Positions 34,398 through 42,457 of a stretch of DNA of 55,305 bases are shown here, in pieces. The notes below the pieces were generated by a model that saw only the letters and a list, made by a program, of their open reading frames with translations, had not been told where the DNA came from and searched no databases. Each line of letters opens with the position of its first letter. Position 1 is the stretch's first letter. This DNA comes from Paenibacillus sp. Root52 (GTDB lineage: Bacteria; Bacillota; Bacilli; Paenibacillales; Paenibacillaceae): NCBI RefSeq assembly GCF_001426865.1, contig NZ_LMFO01000014.1, forward strand, positions 1-55,305. Direction: 5' to 3'. Made by a program: the position numbers and the translations under genes.

Positions 34398-34692
34398 TAT
34401 GCCATCTCCCTCCTCGCCTGTACATTCCCTCATTATTTCTGATTAAAACATAGGCGACAGTATATTACAATATATCCCTTAAAACTGCATAATAGAACTT
34501 GAAATACACCATGAATGGTCAAAAAACTGAACCATTTACGCATAATCCTGCATGATTCGATGTTTAACATTCTAGGCACAAGATATAGATAAACTAGGTC
34601 ATCTAAATCTATATCTGGCAGTATGCAATTCCATTGTAAATAGATGGCAAATGGGTTGTACAAAATCAATAAAAAAAGAAGGTAATTATTGT

Positions 34693-35961
34693 ATGTATGA
34701 TGTAATCGTAATCGGTGGCGGGTCTGCTGGTCTCATGGCCTCTGTTGCCGCTGCTGAGCATGGAGCTTCTGTGCTTCTGCTGGATAAAGGCGACCAACTG
34801 GGGCGCAAGCTGGGTATCTCTGGTGGGGGTCGCTGTAATGTGACCAATGCGAAGGAAACAGATGAATTGATCCGGCATATCCCCGGCAATGGGCGCTTTT
34901 TATATAGTTCTTTTCAAAATTTGGACAATCAGGGCATTATGCGTTTTTTTGAGAATCTGGGAATTGCCCTCAAAGAAGAGGATAATGGAAGAATGTTTCC
35001 TGTGACAGACAAAGCCAAAACGGTCGTTGATGCATTAGTAGGTAAAATCGTCTCCCTCGGTGTAAAAATTCGCACCAAAGAACCCGTGAAAGAGCTTATT
35101 CATAATGGTCAACAAGTTCAGGGTGTAAAGCTAGCTTCTGGGGAGATTGTGCCTGGACGGTCTGTCGTTATCGCCACTGGAGGTAAGTCTGTACCTCAAA
35201 CTGGATCAACCGGTGACGGTTATCCATGGGCTGAATCTGCTGGACATACGATCACCGAGCTATATCCAACAGAAGTGCCTATCGTCTCTGGTGAGAGCTG
35301 GATTCAATCCAAAGAGTTACAGGGATTATCACTACGAGACGTAGGACTCTCTGTTCTCGATGCCAAAGGGAAGTCTGTCATTTCCCATCGAGGGGATATG
35401 ATCTTCACCCATTTTGGTGTATCCGGTCCTATTGCGCTGCGTTGCAGTCAATTCATTCGTAAAGTTCAGATGAAATCGGGGAATCCGCAAGTCATGATGA
35501 GCATTGATCTATTCCCAGATCTATCTCCTGGTGCTTTGGAAAATAAGGTTCAACAGGTACTGGAACAAGAATCGCGCAAAGCCGTCAAAAACATTTTGAA
35601 AGCATGGGTTCCTGAACGCATGATTCCTTTACTGATGAGACGTGCTGAGATCAGCGACGACCTTACCTATCACCATTTTCCTAAAGGTACACTTAGTACA
35701 CTATGCGGGTTAATGAAATCTTTTACCTTCCGTGTAGACGGAACTCGCTCGCTCAAAGAGGCCTTTGTGACGGGCGGCGGAGTCCACTTAAAGGAGATAT
35801 ACCCTAAAACGATGGAATCCAAGCTACTGCCTGGGCTATTCTTTTGCGGTGAGGTTCTGGACATTCATGGTTACACCGGCGGTTATAATATCACGGCTGC
35901 CTTCTCTACAGGCTACACGGCTGGTATGCATGCGGCTGAATACAAACACGCTCGTGCCTAA
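34693..35961 (+). CDS. FAD-dependent oxidoreductase of the YhiN/HI0933 family
   Basis: 422 residues. The N-terminal dinucleotide-binding motif is VIVIGGGSAGLMASVAAAE, followed by the family signature GRKLGISGGGRCNVTNA. A second GG motif is VVIATGGKSVPQTGSTGDGY, and the C-terminal FAD contact is FFCGEVLDIHGYTGGYNI. These flavoproteins are widespread but functionally undefined. The ATG at 34693 (MYDVIVIG) is chosen; the longer frame adds 14 residues without a ribosome binding site. It is divergent from the sensor kinase and ends at a bidirectional terminator. Confidence 0.92.
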   Translation: MYDVIVIGGGSAGLMASVAAAEHGASVLLLDKGDQLGRKLGISGGGRCNVTNAKETDELIRHIPGNGRFLYSSFQNLDNQGIMRFFENLGIALKEEDNGRMFPVTDKAKTVVDALVGKIVSLGVKIRTKEPVKELIHNGQQVQGVKLASGEIVPGRSVVIATGGKSVPQTGSTGDGYPWAESAGHTITELYPTEVPIVSGESWIQSKELQGLSLRDVGLSVLDAKGKSVISHRGDMIFTHFGVSGPIALRCSQFIRKVQMKSGNPQVMMSIDLFPDLSPGALENKVQQVLEQESRKAVKNILKAWVPERMIPLLMRRAEISDDLTYHHFPKGTLSTLCGLMKSFTFRVDGTRSLKEAFVTGGGVHLKEIYPKTMESKLLPGLFFCGEVLDIHGYTGGYNITAAFSTGYTAGMHAAEYKHARA

Positions 35962-36051
35962 CAAGCTACAGTAAGCTGATGCTGAAGATCTTTAAATCAT
36001 GGGTCTATCTAATTGAAATGAACGAATGAGCTACAAGCAAAAATAAACAAC

Positions 36052-36102
36052 CTAAAGGGGCTGCCATACGTCATGAATATGACCGTTGGCAGCCCCTTTA
36101 GC
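36052..36102. terminator. Bidirectional terminator after the YhiN-family gene
   Basis: CTAAAGGGGCTGCCA and TGGCAGCCCCTTTAG form a perfect 15-bp stem around a 20-nt loop. No gene lies in 35962-36222. Confidence 0.8.
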
Positions 36103-36222
36103 GTTATATTGAATTAATGAATCTGAATCACGCTATTCGCTCCCATTTCCCCAGATTCGAGATCTAAAGAATCACATAAGCGTTATTTCGTCGCTCAGTC
36201 ATTTTTTGATTTTGACATCGTT

Positions 36223-36606
36223 TTAGGCCTTCACACTGCCTGAGAATCCATCTACTGAATCATCAAATGTAGGATCGTTATCTCTGTTATGCTGAGTCTG
36301 TCCAGAAGGACTCTCCTGTAATCCAGTTGCGTACCCTTCACTCCAATCCTCATTCACCATATGTGCTGGAATTGAGAATTCCTGAAATGCGTTAGCAGCA
36401 TCAGTTGCAGAAGCAAATACGGCGCTTCCCCCATGAGATTGTACAATCTCTACAGCCGACTGAGGATCTTGACGATCCGTAGGAATGTACAGTTCGAGTG
36501 GCCCGGATTGATAAGGCTTATAACCAAGCTCATTCAGTGTTGCTTGTGCGGCAAGCAACGCATTAGGGTCTGCAAACTGCACTTGAATTTCACCATCACT
36601 CATCAT
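36223..36606 (-). CDS. Hypothetical protein (127 aa)
   Basis: Not recognised. AAGGAGG lies about 9 nt before ATG 36606; a GTG directly before it is less likely. Residues 1-85 show an alternation of beta and alpha elements (IQVQFADPNALLAAQATLNELGY split here: IQVQFAD, ALLAAQATLNELG; then LELYIP, SAVEIVQSHGG) as in ferredoxin-like folds. The C-terminal 40 residues are polar and disordered (SGQTQHNRDNDPTFDD). No membrane segment. It stands alone downstream of ecsB. Confidence 0.65.
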   Translation of the reverse strand: MMSDGEIQVQFADPNALLAAQATLNELGYKPYQSGPLELYIPTDRQDPQSAVEIVQSHGGSAVFASATDAANAFQEFSIPAHMVNEDWSEGYATGLQESPSGQTQHNRDNDPTFDDSVDGFSGSVKA

Positions 36607-36720
36607 CACCTTTTTCCTCCTTACGTTTGGGCTTGTCTTATCTTCTACTAATGAGATACATCTCCTATAGCATGGTCAGATATTCAGCCTGATATGCGGT
36701 TTTTGTAAGGAAGATAAGAC

Positions 36721-37980
36721 TTAGTTACTGCGAGTCAGTCGTATCCACCCTGCCACGGATAAAACGAATAGCCCACTTGCCACGACACCCACCGCGGTAA
36801 GTATACTTGCCATCCATCCGAGCCAGGTTAACCCGAGCGCTAAACCCATCAGAATGCCAAGCGGCACAAAGAGCATCCGTACCATCATCAGCCCTGCCCG
36901 ATGCAATGCATCTGAATCATATGAGACCAGTTGTACATAATCCGAAGTAGCAAAGTGATCCCATGAACGATAAAACATGACTATCAGCATAATAATTAAC
37001 AGCCCACATACGATGACATTCACAGGGAAAGGAGGCAGAGCTACAGCAGCAATGGATAGACTGCCCATCTGAAAGTACAATTTCAACGTCGATGATTCGC
37101 GAAAAAAGGCCTTAAATGCCGTTTCGGCAGTCCGGTTTGCTATGGAACGATTGCGTAATATTTTGCGCGGTTTGCGGAATATCATCGTTTTGGTACGCGG
37201 AGCTTTCGGTTTATTGACCGCCTGACTGATCATGATAGCCGTTAATTTCACCCTTGCTCGCAGGTCTTCGCGTACATCACCTTCAAACGTTCCTTGCATC
37301 TGTAGTCGGATACGACCGAGCAGAATGATCAGCAGGATTGTGCATACCAATGCGATGAATAGAGAACCCATTTGCGCATGAACGGATGAGGTGACTGTGA
37401 TAAAAATGATGCCCATTGCCATCGCTAGAGAAATGATCCGTATCCCGCGTCGCCATCCGTTATAACGAACTTTGATCATATGTAACGCAATGGCTTGTAA
37501 CGAAGCAACTGTACCCAACCAGATGCATAGAAGCAGGATCTCAGCAATGGACATGCCATATACCCGGTACCATAACGGTGCGGTTAGAGCAGTAACGATC
37601 AACATTTTGCCTATATGGAGTGTACACGCTCGGTACATCCCCTGAAGCATCAGGGTTTGCATCCAACGCTTCTGCGATTTTAGAAATAATACATCGGCCT
37701 CTTCCACAAAAAGAAGCACACCACCCGTCAACATCACGATTTCGATGATCAGTGTTAACAAGGTCAGGGGTGTATTAGAAGCCCAGAGTGGCAACGACTT
37801 ACTCCACAGACTGACATACCATCCGATCAGATAGAGCACACCCGGGATTAGCAGGTATAACCATACGGTCCAATCAACCACAAGCTTTAGGTTCTTCCAT
37901 TGTTCTCTGAGATGCTCTTTGTGCCTACGTCTATATAATCTTAAAGGTGTATATCGCCTAGATTTGGCTGCTTCCTCCAC
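36721..37980 (-). CDS. ecsB: ABC transporter permease EcsB
   Basis: 419-residue integral membrane protein with about nine to ten hydrophobic segments. It opens with a basic stretch (LRLYRRRHKEHLREQWKNL) before the first TM helix, as in EcsB. It is paired with ecsA 28 nt upstream. In B. subtilis the Ecs transporter affects secretion, competence and intramembrane protease RasP function. The start is GTG, with GAGGAG 9 nt upstream. A long cytosolic loop in the middle (LRARVKLTAIMIS to AFKAFFRESS) is basic. No third ecsC gene is seen. Confidence 0.88.
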   Translation of the reverse strand: MEEAAKSRRYTPLRLYRRRHKEHLREQWKNLKLVVDWTVWLYLLIPGVLYLIGWYVSLWSKSLPLWASNTPLTLLTLIIEIVMLTGGVLLFVEEADVLFLKSQKRWMQTLMLQGMYRACTLHIGKMLIVTALTAPLWYRVYGMSIAEILLLCIWLGTVASLQAIALHMIKVRYNGWRRGIRIISLAMAMGIIFITVTSSVHAQMGSLFIALVCTILLIILLGRIRLQMQGTFEGDVREDLRARVKLTAIMISQAVNKPKAPRTKTMIFRKPRKILRNRSIANRTAETAFKAFFRESSTLKLYFQMGSLSIAAVALPPFPVNVIVCGLLIIMLIVMFYRSWDHFATSDYVQLVSYDSDALHRAGLMMVRMLFVPLGILMGLALGLTWLGWMASILTAVGVVASGLFVLSVAGWIRLTRSN

Positions 37981-38008
37981 CTCTATCAGCTCCTCTCCAT
38001 CCTTGGTA

Positions 38009-38743
38009 TCAGGAAGTCAGTATGTCAAAACAGTCAAATAACGATGCTTCTGGCAGCTCTGCCACAGCCCGAATCTCATCTAGCGTTCCTTCTGCAGCCG
38101 AGTGCCCTGCATGGATGAGGATAAAACGATCACATATCCGCTCCGCCGTATCTAACACATGTGTCGACATCAGAACCCCTGCACCCCGCAAGCGTTCCTC
38201 GTCCAGTAGCTTCAGGAAATCCTTCGTCGCACGCGGATCTAAACCAATGAAGGGCTCGTCTACAATATATACATCCGGGGAGGAGAGAAATCCGATCATC
38301 AGCATCATTTTCTGACGCATGCCTTTGGAGAAGCTGGCAGGCAGATCATCTCGAACATGATCCATGCCGAATCGAACCAGCAGCTCTTCTGCTCTAGTAA
38401 TGAATATATCCTCTTCCATTTCATAGGCAGCAGCAGCCAGATCAAGATGTTCCCACAGCGTCATATACTCGTAAAAAACAGGCTGTTCCGGAATATACGC
38501 GTACCGCCCCTTTCCCCCAATCCTCACCTCATAATTGGCATGTTCAAGTAGACCTAACATCGTCTTAATCGTGGTACTTTTACCCGCTCCGTTTGGGCCG
38601 ATAATGCCCACCAGCTCACCTGGTGACACATGAATATGGATGTTTCGGATCGTAGACTGCCCCGCCTCATAACCAGCTTCACTAATATGTACGTCCAACA
38701 CAGACTCTTGAAGAGATATCACGCTTTCGCTTGCTGTCTCCAT
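38009..38743 (-). CDS. ecsA: ABC transporter ATP-binding protein EcsA
   Basis: 244 residues. Walker A GIIGPNGAGKSTTIKTMLG, Q-loop AYIPEQPVFYEYMTLWEHL, signature replaced by the EcsA-type ASFSKGMRQKMMLM, Walker B VYIVDEPFIGLDP, H-loop STHVLDTAE. The SKGMRQK in place of LSGGQ is normal for this subgroup. The ATG at 38743 has AGGAG 8 nt upstream; the longer frame begins at GTG within it. It energises EcsB, encoded next. Confidence 0.92.
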   Translation of the reverse strand: METASESVISLQESVLDVHISEAGYEAGQSTIRNIHIHVSPGELVGIIGPNGAGKSTTIKTMLGLLEHANYEVRIGGKGRYAYIPEQPVFYEYMTLWEHLDLAAAAYEMEEDIFITRAEELLVRFGMDHVRDDLPASFSKGMRQKMMLMIGFLSSPDVYIVDEPFIGLDPRATKDFLKLLDEERLRGAGVLMSTHVLDTAERICDRFILIHAGHSAAEGTLDEIRAVAELPEASLFDCFDILTS

Positions 38744-38846
38744 AGTGCTCACTCCTATCCTAATTCGGTGCTCGGTTGTTTCTTTCTTATTATTGTAATT
38801 CAGTTATGGAGCTAAATGTTTGATCATTTTAAGCATTTCATCATAT

Positions 38847-38886
38847 AAAAAAAAGAAGCAGGGGTTCCGGAGCCCCTGCTTCTTCC
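38847..38886 (-). terminator. Strong terminator after the first secreted repeat-protein gene
   Basis: AAGAAGCAGGGGCTCC / GGAACCCCTGCTTCTT on the minus strand, almost perfect, followed by eight T. Confidence 0.92.
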
Positions 38887-38907
38887 TATTAGAGTGAAAA
38901 TCTCATA

Positions 38908-40077
38908 TTACCGATTGTTCTCCACCACAGTCATCGTTTCACTTTCACCTTCCGCATTGGCGTTCAGACCGAGATCCAGTGCACCACGGCTTTCGCTCGC
39001 GTAGCTGCTGTTCGTGCTGTCCTCACGGTCATTCACGTTACTATTGCGTTCAGATTGAGCCATTGTTGCACTCTCGCCTTCTGCTTTAGCGTTCAGACCC
39101 AGATCCAATGCACCACGGCTTTCGCTTGCATAGCTGCTGTTCGTGCTGTTCTTGCGGTCATTCACGTTACTATTGCGTTCAGATTGAGCCATTGTTGCAC
39201 TCTCTCCTTCTGCTTTAACGTTCAGACCGAGATCTAACGCGCCACGGCTTTCGCTCGCGTAGCTGCTGTTCGTGCTGTCCTCACGGTCATTCACGTTACT
39301 ATTGCGTTCAGATTGAGCCATTGTTGCACTCTCACCTTCTGCTTTAGCGTTCAGACCGAGATCCAGTGCACCACGACTTTCGCTCGCATAGCTGCTGTTC
39401 GTACGTTCACGGTCATTCACGCTGTTGTCACGTTCAGATTGAGCCCATGTGGAGCTCTCTCCTTCTGCTTTAACGTTCAGACCCAGATCCAACGCACCAC
39501 GGCTTTCGCTCGCATAGCTGCTGTTCTTGCTGTCCTCGCGGTCTTTCACGCTGTTATTGCGTTCAGATTGAGCCCATGTGGAACTCTCTCCTTCTGCTTT
39601 TGCGTTCAGATCGAGATCCAACGCACCACGGCTTTCGCTCGCATAGCTGCTGTTCGTCGTGCGCTCATCGCCGCTTCGTGAATAATCGTTCATCGTTGTT
39701 CCTTCTCCCGAGACATTGGCATTCAGGCCAAGACCCAACTTGCCTGAGCTAGTGCGCTCACTTGTATAATCGGAAGAATGACTATTGTAACGGCTTGTTC
39801 TCTCAGAGGATACGCCAGCATTCAGCCCCAGATCCAAGTTCAATGCTCCGGTTGCACTTGATGAACCTCCATAGCTGCCTTGATTGCCGTAACCTGTGTC
39901 ACGTTGTCCTGACAGTAGAGACCCTAGCTCTAGACGCAAACCTGCATTTAGATCCAGATTACCATTGCTGTTATTGCTATAACTGTCTGCATAAGTTGCC
40001 TGCGTAGCTCCCAGCAATCCAGCGACCAACGTACCCGACAATACCGACAATTTTACCCAACGATTCACTTTTTTCAT
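38908..40077 (-). CDS. Secreted tandem-repeat protein, 43-residue units (unknown function)
   Basis: Not recognised. 389 residues. Signal peptide with basic start and hydrophobic core (LSVLSGTLVAGLLGATQ), cleavage near TYADS. Residues about 37-140 hold imperfect repeats around LDLGLNAG/LGLGLNANVSGEG. From about 142 there are five full units and one partial unit of 42-43 residues: NSSYASESRGALDLGLN, AKAEGESATMAQSER, NSNVNDREDST. The mature part is hydrophilic, rich in Ser, Asn, Glu, Ala and Leu, with no Cys. LxLxL alternation suggests a beta strand per unit, as in solenoid or amyloid-like matrix proteins (inference). ATG at 40077 has AAGGAG 11 nt upstream. It follows a similar secreted gene by 49 nt and ends at a strong terminator. 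Confidence 0.8.
   Translation of the reverse strand: MKKVNRWVKLSVLSGTLVAGLLGATQATYADSYSNNSNGNLDLNAGLRLELGSLLSGQRDTGYGNQGSYGGSSSATGALNLDLGLNAGVSSERTSRYNSHSSDYTSERTSSGKLGLGLNANVSGEGTTMNDYSRSGDERTTNSSYASESRGALDLDLNAKAEGESSTWAQSERNNSVKDREDSKNSSYASESRGALDLGLNVKAEGESSTWAQSERDNSVNDRERTNSSYASESRGALDLGLNAKAEGESATMAQSERNSNVNDREDSTNSSYASESRGALDLGLNVKAEGESATMAQSERNSNVNDRKNSTNSSYASESRGALDLGLNAKAEGESATMAQSERNSNVNDREDSTNSSYASESRGALDLGLNANAEGESETMTVVENNR
38911..39654. repeat. 129-bp coding tandem repeat array (about 5.8 units)
   Basis: Unit starts on the minus strand are marked by the GCTGCTGTT codons for Asn-Ser-Ser (for example ending at 39654 and 39525, exactly 129 bp apart); unit 2 is three bases shorter. 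Units 3, 4 and 5 are nearly identical at the DNA level, which suggests recent duplication or gene conversion. Confidence 0.9.
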
Positions 40078-40126
40078 GATAATATACACTCCTTCTCAAT
40101 TTTGGTTGAATTAACGCCATTGTTGC

Positions 40127-41470
40127 CTAAGAGAAAGAGGTATATTGCGGCGGCCGCCCTGGCGGCGCTTGTGACCATTGACTGAACCCATCGAGCTGTT
40201 CTATTCGAAAGCCAACATCATCATCTGACAAAAATTGGTTCGTTATTGCTCCCGGAAGTGCAGCGGCTGGAGCCGTTGCTCCACCTCCAGTTGCACCAGA
40301 CGAGCCGGAGCTTGTACCCGCGTAAGCACTAACAGCTGGAGAAGTTACTGCAACATTCCAGCTTGTTGGTTGCTCTGCACGTGGTTGCAAGGGAGGCACT
40401 ACACGTGTGTCTGCTTTACTCACACTTGCATCTGTCTTGCTCTGTACTTGCTCAGTAACAATCGGTTTCACAGATGGTTGATCGATAAGGAACTGCTCGT
40501 TATCTGGCAATCCTCCATCCACATCAGAATGTTGAATCAGATCGGCTCTTTCCACAGGCAATGCCTGCGGGACAATACCTTCTGGACGGAGAGCCGGTTC
40601 AGGAGTAACTTCAGTCACCTTGCCTGTAACCTGTACTACATCTTGTCCTTCCGTGTTGTCCGGGGATGATGCCAGATCAGAAGATTCAATAGTATTCGGA
40701 ATTGGAGCTTGCGGTGTTTCCACAACCACCGGCTGTTCTGATGTATTCACAGGTCGATCCGGATTAACCTTAGGAATGTCAGCCGATCCCTTACCAGAGT
40801 CCAGTTTTGTGGATATGCCTACGGCTGGAACTGTTGTCTCCACCGATGGGAGCTGCACTGTACCTTTACGCAGATCTACACCAGAGGAAGAGACATCCAC
40901 CGAAGTCACTTCAGGTACATCTACCTTCACGGAAGGTAGTTCAACCTTGCCCTGCCCAAGGTCTGTTTTCACAGCAGACGTCTCTGCTTGAATGACCTCT
41001 GGCACCTCTGCGGTAACACTAGGCAAGGAAGCTGTTCCTTCGTTCAGGTTGACCTGGCTGCTTGATACATCTGCCCGAATTATCGGTGTATCCGCCTGCA
41101 CGGACGGCAGTTCTACGGTTCCCTTATTTGCATCGATACCAATCTCTGATGTTCCAGCCGATCCAAGCGGTGTATCTACCTTTAGCTCAGATACACTCAG
41201 CTTGCTAGCCGAAGCATCCGCTTTGATCGACGGAACCTCAACATCCAGTAATGGTGTTGATACCGATACCGATGGAGTCAAGTTCAGCCCACCATCTGAA
41301 TCACGTGAGAACAAATTCAGCGACAATCCGTTGGAGGGTTTCTCCGAAGCGGCCTTAGCATCATCCGCATAGACATGCGATGAACCCAAACTTATTACCA
41401 ATGCTCCTGTAATGACAGCCAGTGGTATGCTGGCAAGACGTACAATCGATTTGGGTAGCTTTACCTTCAA
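40127..41470 (-). CDS. Secreted repeat-containing protein, LPSV-type units (unknown function)
   Basis: Not recognised. 447 residues. Start is TTG at 41470 with GGGGGTG 7 nt upstream. Signal peptide (SIPLAVITGALVISLG), cleavage near VYADD. Residues about 65-235 hold about five imperfect 31-33-residue units, each near GTVELPSVxADTPxxxAxVSSSxV (seen as GTVELPSVQ, GTASLPSVT, GKVELPSVK, GTVQLPSVE). The middle is Pro/Glu/Val-rich; the C-terminal part is Ser/Gly/Ala-rich and ends APPGRPPQYTSFS. No sortase, SLH or LysM anchor is seen. The sequence pattern (VDVPEV, LPSV alternation) suggests extended beta structure. It lies 49 nt upstream of the 43-residue repeat gene and probably shares its transcript. 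Confidence 0.75.
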   Translation of the reverse strand: MKVKLPKSIVRLASIPLAVITGALVISLGSSHVYADDAKAASEKPSNGLSLNLFSRDSDGGLNLTPSVSVSTPLLDVEVPSIKADASASKLSVSELKVDTPLGSAGTSEIGIDANKGTVELPSVQADTPIIRADVSSSQVNLNEGTASLPSVTAEVPEVIQAETSAVKTDLGQGKVELPSVKVDVPEVTSVDVSSSGVDLRKGTVQLPSVETTVPAVGISTKLDSGKGSADIPKVNPDRPVNTSEQPVVVETPQAPIPNTIESSDLASSPDNTEGQDVVQVTGKVTEVTPEPALRPEGIVPQALPVERADLIQHSDVDGGLPDNEQFLIDQPSVKPIVTEQVQSKTDASVSKADTRVVPPLQPRAEQPTSWNVAVTSPAVSAYAGTSSGSSGATGGGATAPAAALPGAITNQFLSDDDVGFRIEQLDGFSQWSQAPPGRPPQYTSFS

Positions 41471-41602
41471 GTTGCTTCACCCCCTTTCGCTTGCTGCGTT
41501 GGTGGGACAAGCCATATGAGTTTTCCCCTAAGAATAATTAGAATACAGGGATTTGTGCCTGTTCCTCATTAAACGTGAAGGCGTTTACTCAAACGGTATT
41601 GT

Positions 41603-41634
41603 GGCAAAAAACTTTAAATTTAAAGTGTTTTGCC
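41603..41634. promoter_or_regulatory. 32-bp near-perfect palindrome upstream of the secreted repeat genes
   Basis: GGCAAAAAACTTTAAA and TTTAAAGTGTTTTGCC are inverted copies with one mismatch and no spacer. It lies 133 nt upstream of the TTG start. No T-tract follows, so an operator or promoter-linked site is more likely than a terminator. A smaller inverted repeat CGTTT-ACTC-AAACG lies just to its left (41582-41596). The rest of 41471-41827 has no gene. Confidence 0.55.
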
Positions 41635-41827
41635 GCCTTCATTTCATTATTATTGCACTCCTAGCTCCTTCTTCTCTTTCTGTTACGTTATAAATCGGAG
41701 ATTGGATCACCTACATATGTATTTTATTGAATTTGATTAATGATTAAATTTTAAATGCTAAAAATGCAGATCTTGTGACATATCGCATGTTTTTCGTAGA
41801 ATTAGAGGTTTACAATACAGTCATGGC

Positions 41828-41844
41828 GACAATTCGAAATCGTC
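41828..41844. promoter_or_regulatory. Putative MarR operator
   Basis: An imperfect palindrome GACAATTCGAAATCGTC (GAC.ATT...AAT.GTC) 50 nt before the MarR start codon. A possible promoter (TGTGAC, 17 nt, TAGAAT) lies just upstream near 41774-41802. Autoregulation is inferred. Confidence 0.4.
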
Positions 41845-41893
41845 AAACGTCAACGTATCACCCCATATAACTAACTGTAAAGGCGGGATCAGC

Positions 41894-42355
41894 ATGCTAG
41901 AATTACAGGAAATTGAAACAGAACGTTCTCTTCATCTGTACCGCACCTTGGCCAAGACATTTAAGAGCGTGAATGAACACGCTGTATCTGGAAGCAAAGT
42001 GCATGGATTCAATCCTACAGCATATGGTTTACTTGAAGTTCTGTATATGAAGGGGGCACAGCCTATTCAACAGGTTGGGGCACAGCTTCTCTTACAGAGT
42101 GGTAATGTTACGTATGTTATTGATAAGTTAGAACAAAAAGGACTTTTACACCGTAAACACTGTCCTCAGGACAGACGGATTATATTTGTGGAATTGACAG
42201 AGGAAGGGCAGCGCACAATGGACGATATCTATCCAGGCTATGCTCACAAGATTGATCGTGCTGTCAGCGGCTTGAGCGAAGAAGATAAGACGATGCTCGC
42301 TGACTTACTGGAGCGACTGGCGATTGGCGCAGATCGGTTATCAGCCAACAGCTGA
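41894..42355 (+). CDS. MarR family transcriptional regulator
   Basis: 153 residues. The winged HTH is clear: PTAYGLLEVLYMKGAQPIQQVGAQLLLQSGNVTYVIDKLEQKGLLHR, split here as GLLEVLYMKG, VGAQLLLQSGNVTYVIDKLE; the wing is HRKHCPQDRRIIFVELTEEG. It resembles the MhqR/YkvE branch, which senses quinones or electrophiles, but no sensing Cys is conserved near the N-terminus; the single Cys lies in the wing. The ribosome binding site is modest (GGCGGGATC). It is divergent from the secreted repeat genes and convergent with an MFS pump; either may be a target. Confidence 0.88.
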   Translation: MLELQEIETERSLHLYRTLAKTFKSVNEHAVSGSKVHGFNPTAYGLLEVLYMKGAQPIQQVGAQLLLQSGNVTYVIDKLEQKGLLHRKHCPQDRRIIFVELTEEGQRTMDDIYPGYAHKIDRAVSGLSEEDKTMLADLLERLAIGADRLSANS

Positions 42356-42391
42356 ATAAACTTAAATAGTTATAGCAAACTAACAAGTAGC

Positions 42392-42430
42392 AAAAAGGCA
42401 GCCTCATTAGGCTGCCTTTTTTATTTTTTT
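42392..42430. terminator. Bidirectional terminator between MarR and MFS genes
   Basis: AAAAAGGCAGCC-TCATTA-GGCTGCCTTTTT, a perfect stem with A- and T-runs on both sides. Confidence 0.92.
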
Positions 42431-42457
42431 TCGTTTAGCGATGGATAGCCATCCCCA

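Noticed and set aside
34433..34669. A 78-codon minus-strand frame between the kinase and the flavoprotein gene
   Set aside because: No ribosome binding site and AT-driven composition; it occupies the divergent promoter region.
39055..39681. Open frames on the plus strand opposite the 43-residue repeat gene
   Set aside because: They are shadows of the codon repeats; the minus-strand frame has the signal peptide, ribosome binding site and terminator.
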